The position numbers were made by a program, and so were the translations under genes. Of a DNA stretch of 9,329 nt, positions 6,580-9,329 are shown in pieces (position 1 is the first letter of the stretch; each line of letters opens with the position of its first letter). The notes beneath the pieces are model-generated. The model saw only the letters and a list, made by a program, of their open reading frames with translations. It was not told the DNA's origin and ran no database searches. Origin of the DNA: Mesorhizobium sp. (GTDB lineage Bacteria; Pseudomonadota; Alphaproteobacteria; Rhizobiales; Rhizobiaceae); the NCBI GenBank assembly GCA_019509685.1, contig JAEKLU010000043.1, positions 1 through 9,329 of the forward strand, written 5' to 3'.

Positions 6580-7434
6580 TCAATCGAGGCTCAGCGCCGC
6601 GATCTCGCCTTCGCCCATCAGCGGCACGAAGATGCGCTTGCCGTCGGTGCCGATATCGGCGCTGCCCGGCTTGAAGGTGGCGGCCACCTGCGGCGTGCCG
6701 CCGTCATGATAGCTGTAGAGCGTGCCGGTCATGTAAGCGGTGGCATAGATGGTGTCGCCGATAGCGATGACACCATCTAGGTCGGCAAATTTCTGCGCGC
6801 CGGGCAGCGGCGTGACCGTCTTCGTGGCGAGGTCGACCGACAGCAGGCCGCCGGGCTCCGCGGTGCTGAAATCGGTCTTGTTGATGCCCTTGCCCCAGGA
6901 GGCGACGATCAGCCTGCCGCCATCGGCGAAGACGCCATTGGGCGACGCGAGCAGCGCATCCTTGACGAACAATTCCGGCCTGTCGCCATCGATGCGGTAG
7001 ATGGTGTCGGCCAGCATGTCGCTGACATAGACCTTGCCGGCGCTGTCCTGCGTCATGTCGTTGAGAAACACGGCGCCGGGCACATCGATGGTCTCGATCA
7101 GCTTACCGCTGGCGAGATCGACGACGCGGACCTTGGTGATATCGGCGGCGTAGAGCTTGCCGCCGGAAATCGCCATGCCCTTGGGCGCATCCATGCCGCC
7201 CACCCAGTGGCGGATGATGATTTTGCCGTCCATCGACAGCAGCGAGAGATAGCCATTGCCGTCCGCGTCGCCGGGATTGCCGACGATGTTGGAGACGACG
7301 ATGCGGTTGTTGGCGGTATCGACAAGCGCCGATTCCGGCTGCTCGAAGCCAGTGGCGCGCCAGATCTCGCCAGCCTGGGCAGCCGACATTGCTGCAATGG
7401 TGGCGAAGACGGTGGAAGCGATGAGGGTTTTCAT
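6580..7434 (-). CDS. Secreted SMP-30/gluconolactonase-like beta-propeller protein
   Basis: The 284-residue protein starts with a Sec signal peptide (basic MK, hydrophobic core, cleavage likely after AQA at 21), so it acts in the periplasm. The remainder is a six-bladed propeller of the SMP-30/gluconolactonase/LRE type. Residues at the expected metal-ligand positions are present: Glu34 in QPESAL, Asn125 in LNDM, Asn166 in SPNG and Asp220 in LDGV. Relatives hydrolyse sugar lactones with a divalent cation, so lactonase activity is plausible but the substrate is unproven. D56-A-D58-G-N60-G resembles a calcium loop. The ATG at 7434-7432 follows CAGGAG with 7 bases spacing. The gene is divergent from an XRE-type regulator across a 112-base region with repeated half-sites and is probably controlled by it. 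Confidence 0.82.
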   Translation of the reverse strand: MKTLIASTVFATIAAMSAAQAGEIWRATGFEQPESALVDTANNRIVVSNIVGNPGDADGNGYLSLLSMDGKIIIRHWVGGMDAPKGMAISGGKLYAADITKVRVVDLASGKLIETIDVPGAVFLNDMTQDSAGKVYVSDMLADTIYRIDGDRPELFVKDALLASPNGVFADGGRLIVASWGKGINKTDFSTAEPGGLLSVDLATKTVTPLPGAQKFADLDGVIAIGDTIYATAYMTGTLYSYHDGGTPQVAATFKPGSADIGTDGKRIFVPLMGEGEIAALSLD

Positions 7435-7470
7435 GATGCTCTCCTGTGGTGATGACGGAGAGCTAGGTTT

Positions 7471-7520
7471 TTCGATACTTTTCTGGAAGACGCTTTGACG
7501 CTAGTATCGAATACCGATAC
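7471..7520. promoter_or_regulatory. Operator cluster of three CGATAC/GTATCG half-sites
   Basis: The half-site occurs at 7473-7478 (CGATAC), 7504-7509 (GTATCG) and 7515-7520 (CGATAC). The last two form a 17-base palindrome GTATCGAATACCGATAC. The first two belong to a perfect 9-base inverted pair, TTCGATACT (7471-7479) and AGTATCGAA (7503-7511), with centres 32 bases apart, about three helical turns. A possible rightward -35, TTGACG (7495-7500), lies between sites and its weak -10 (TACGAA, 7518-7523) overlaps the third. Binding by the divergent XRE-type regulator, giving autorepression and control of the SMP-30-like gene, is inferred. Confidence 0.55.
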
Positions 7521-7546
7521 GAAATCATCCGCATGAGGTGCATTCC

Positions 7547-8329
7547 ATGAATGGTCCGATCTTCGAGGCGCTGAAACGGACGCTGAAGGCGAAAGGCCTG
7601 ACCTATCGCATGCTGGCCGAGCGCATGGGCGTTTCCGAGCCGACGGTGAAACGCATCTTCCATGAGCAGAACTGCAAGCTCGACCGGCTGATGGAGATTT
7701 GCGCGGCGGCCGAGGTCGAGCTGGAAAACGTGCTGGGCGCGATGAACCGCGGCCCGGGCCCGGCCAACCGCGTCGGGCCGGAGATCGAGCACAGGCTGGC
7801 GGCGCGGCCGGCGCTGCTGTTCATCTTCGTCATGCTGTCGGAGAAATTCACACCCGAAGGCATCATGCGTTCGCAAGGCCTGAGCGAGGCCTCGATGTTC
7901 CTCTATCTGCGCGACCTCGAAGAGCTCGGGCTGATCGCGCTCGGGCGCGGCCTGTCGGCGAGGCTGCTGATCGAGACGCCGATCCAGTGGAATTTCGAAG
8001 GGCCGCTGAAGCCGCATTTCGAAATGACCAACAAGAATTTCATCGGCTGGGCGATCCGCCATCTGGATCACGAGGCAACCTTCGTCAGCTTCTCCAGGCG
8101 GATGCGGCCGCAAACGGCCGAGATGCTGAAGCGCGAGGCCGAAGAACTCGCCGAGCGCGCCAGGCTGCTTGCCCATCACGACCAGCACACCACGCCCGCG
8201 ATGCGGGTGCGCGGGTGCCAGCAGATGCAGGCAAGCCACGTATGCCGGCATAGCGATTGCGCGGCGGGACGAGCTCGGCGTTTCAGGTCACGGTCCCTTC
8301 GATCCAAGCCATGCTCAGAGTCGGCTTGA
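7547..8329 (+). CDS. XRE-type regulator with second winged-helix-like region and altered C-terminus
   Basis: The 260-residue product begins with a Cro/C1-type domain (about residues 5-62), with helix-turn-helix LAERMGVSEPTVKRI near 23-37. A second region at about 82-130 (EGIMRSQGLSEASMFLYLRDLEELGLI) looks like another helix-turn-helix with a wing. The middle (about 135-205) is a possible sensing region of unknown ligand. The ATG at 7547 is chosen because GAGGTG (7535-7540) lies 6 bases upstream; the GTG at 7538 overlaps that site. After residue 218 the sequence turns arginine- and cysteine-rich with rare-looking codons. This starts at an 8-base tandem duplication (8203-8218); removing one copy would end the protein at 8253 with 232 residues. 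It is divergent from the SMP-30-like gene and probably controls it. Confidence 0.82.
   Translation: MNGPIFEALKRTLKAKGLTYRMLAERMGVSEPTVKRIFHEQNCKLDRLMEICAAAEVELENVLGAMNRGPGPANRVGPEIEHRLAARPALLFIFVMLSEKFTPEGIMRSQGLSEASMFLYLRDLEELGLIALGRGLSARLLIETPIQWNFEGPLKPHFEMTNKNFIGWAIRHLDHEATFVSFSRRMRPQTAEMLKREAEELAERARLLAHHDQHTTPAMRVRGCQQMQASHVCRHSDCAAGRARRFRSRSLRSKPCSESA
8203..8218 (+). repeat. 8-base tandem duplication GCGGGTGC x2 inside the regulator gene
   Basis: GCGGGTGC occurs twice head to tail (8203-8210, 8211-8218). As 8 is not a multiple of 3, one extra copy shifts the reading frame. With a single copy the codons after GTG 8207 read on to TAG at 8251-8253, giving a short end MRVPADAGKPRMPA. The present frame instead runs 37 further odd codons after the duplication to 8329. 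Replication slippage is the likely origin. Confidence 0.6.
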
Positions 8330-8414
8330 CGACAGAGAAGCCGGTGGCGGATTGTCTTGCGGTGTAGCCGAATTGCGCCGATCACGTGTTAATTGTGTCC
8401 GACGACGATCATCT
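8330..8414 (+). other. Spacer before the M50-like gene, no clear promoter
   Basis: About 85 bases separate the regulator's stop codon from the first plausible M50 start. I find no paired -35/-10 elements and no Shine-Dalgarno before any in-frame start. A CACGTG hexamer at 8383-8388 is isolated. If the regulator originally ended at 8253, the true spacer would be about 160 bases. The base composition starts to fall here compared with the regulator gene. Confidence 0.4.
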
Positions 8415-9329
8415 TTGCGAACGAGTTTGCTCTTGCCCTTCCTCGTTATTGCCTCCTTTTTCTTCGGCGCCTGGACAAGCATCGTCCTGCACGAATCCTC
8501 CCATGCTTTGGCCGGACATCTGGCAAACCTGCAAATAAGAGAGTTTCGTGTTGGATTGGGACCTACGGTACTCAACACCCGCCTGCTGGGAGTAGACATT
8601 CGCGTGGGAACCATTCCCATCGCCGGCAGGGTGAGAACGTTTCCTCAATTATTCTATTCGAAGTCCGCAAACCTGCTTTTGGTCGCCGCGGGGCCTGCGA
8701 TGGATGTCGTCTGGTTGGTGGTCCTTCTCGGCGCAATGTCAATCCATCAAGACTCACAACTCGCAGGCTCTATCCTGGCGCCGGCCGTCATATTCCAGAT
8801 CATGATGGTTATCGGCAATGTCTTCCCGCACAGCCCAGGGTCTACGGCCAGCGGACACCCAACGATATGCTGGCTTTCTGGAAGATTGTCTCGAAAGAAC
8901 ACGATCCGAGCGCGCTGTTCCGACAGAACTATCTGAGCGCCTTGCGGAAATATATGAGCCCGGGTGATCCGCCATGGCAAGCTACGGGTCAGTCTGATCG
9001 GGTCGCTTTCTATTTTGCCACGCCCGACCTGACGGACGAAGACCTCCAGGCGCTGGAAGCCGATCTGGCCGCTACCTTGCTCAGAAGCGAGCGCCTTTTC
9101 CTCATCGACACTACCGCCACGAAAATCCTCGCCCGGCCCGCCCAGTCAGCCCCTCGTCTCAATACCTACCTCGATCGGCTGACGGAAACGGCTGTCGCCA
9201 TGGCGCCGGAACTCCGCACGCTGAAAGGGACACGCGGCGCGGTGCTTGCGCGATTGGGGCGCCACGAGGAGGCACTGAACGCCCTTTCCGAGGCCGATGA
9301 GTCCGACGACTTCAATCGCTGCCTGAATG
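8415..9329 (+). pseudogene. M50 site-2-protease-like gene with frameshift, 3' end outside window
   Basis: The first part (8415 to about 8834) encodes a membrane-embedded zinc protease of family M50: a hydrophobic helix, then H26-E-S-S-H30 (the HExxH site), an FRVGLGPT segment, further helices, and N135-x-x-P138. It then reads into a stop at 8934-8936. Moving back one base at 8834 restores a matching continuation without stops to the window end: PRVYGQRTPNDM, whose Asn-Asp is placed like the third zinc ligand of the family, then a soluble region and a TPR-like segment near 9209-9300. One C appears to be missing from a C run at 8834-8836. The unshifted product would lack the Asp ligand and be inactive. 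The start is uncertain; TTG 8415 is the best in-frame choice, with no ribosome site. A sequencing error would also explain the break. Confidence 0.72.

Noticed and set aside
8383..8388. CACGTG hexamer as a regulatory site
   Set aside because: It is a single palindromic hexamer with no partner repeats or promoter around it; chance occurrence is likely.
8832..8840. Programmed -1 frameshifting as the explanation for the M50 gene break
   Set aside because: The site has no X-XXY-YYZ slippery heptamer, and a simple one-base loss in a C run explains it better.

Overview
The window is a GC-rich stretch of about two-thirds G+C, with the gene density and codon usage of an alphaproteobacterial chromosome. 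A Mesorhizobium-like member of the Rhizobiales is the best guess. It rests on the overall style of the proteins and on a bipartite intergenic palindrome (4978-5080, degenerate copy at 2066-2110) that I recall as typical of that genus. I could not run a search to confirm either.

Layout. 1-1514 (-): the N-terminal 504 codons of a Tat-exported PhoX-type alkaline phosphatase, running off the left edge, preceded by a convincing PhoB box. 1725-2063 (+): a small four-helix DMT-type membrane protein. 2131-2832 (+): a complete PAP2 membrane phosphatase with a repeat copy right in front of it. 2924-3193 and 3270-4979 (+): a small XRE regulator followed by a SulP anion transporter with a STAS domain, probably one transcription unit. 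4978-5080: the bipartite palindrome between convergent genes. 5101-6021 and 6100-6480 (-): an EamA/DMT transporter and an NTF2-like protein. 6580-7434 (-): a secreted SMP-30/gluconolactonase-like beta-propeller. 7547-8329 (+): a divergent XRE-type regulator whose shared promoter region carries three CGATAC/GTATCG half-sites. 8415-9329 (+): an M50 site-2-protease-like gene, broken by a frameshift near 8834 and running off the right edge; its 5' half has lower G+C than its neighbours.

How the genes relate. PhoX with its PHO box points to scavenging of organic phosphate under phosphate starvation. PAP2 also removes phosphate, but nothing seen here puts it under PhoB. The XRE/SulP pair looks like a regulated anion-uptake unit. 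The SMP-30-like gene and its divergent regulator look like a local regulatory pair. I see no RNA genes, CRISPR arrays, transposases or att sites. The window is mainly ordinary chromosome. Its most interesting parts are the regulatory palindromes, the repeat family, an 8-bp tandem duplication that seems to have rewritten the end of the second regulator, and the broken protease gene next to it.
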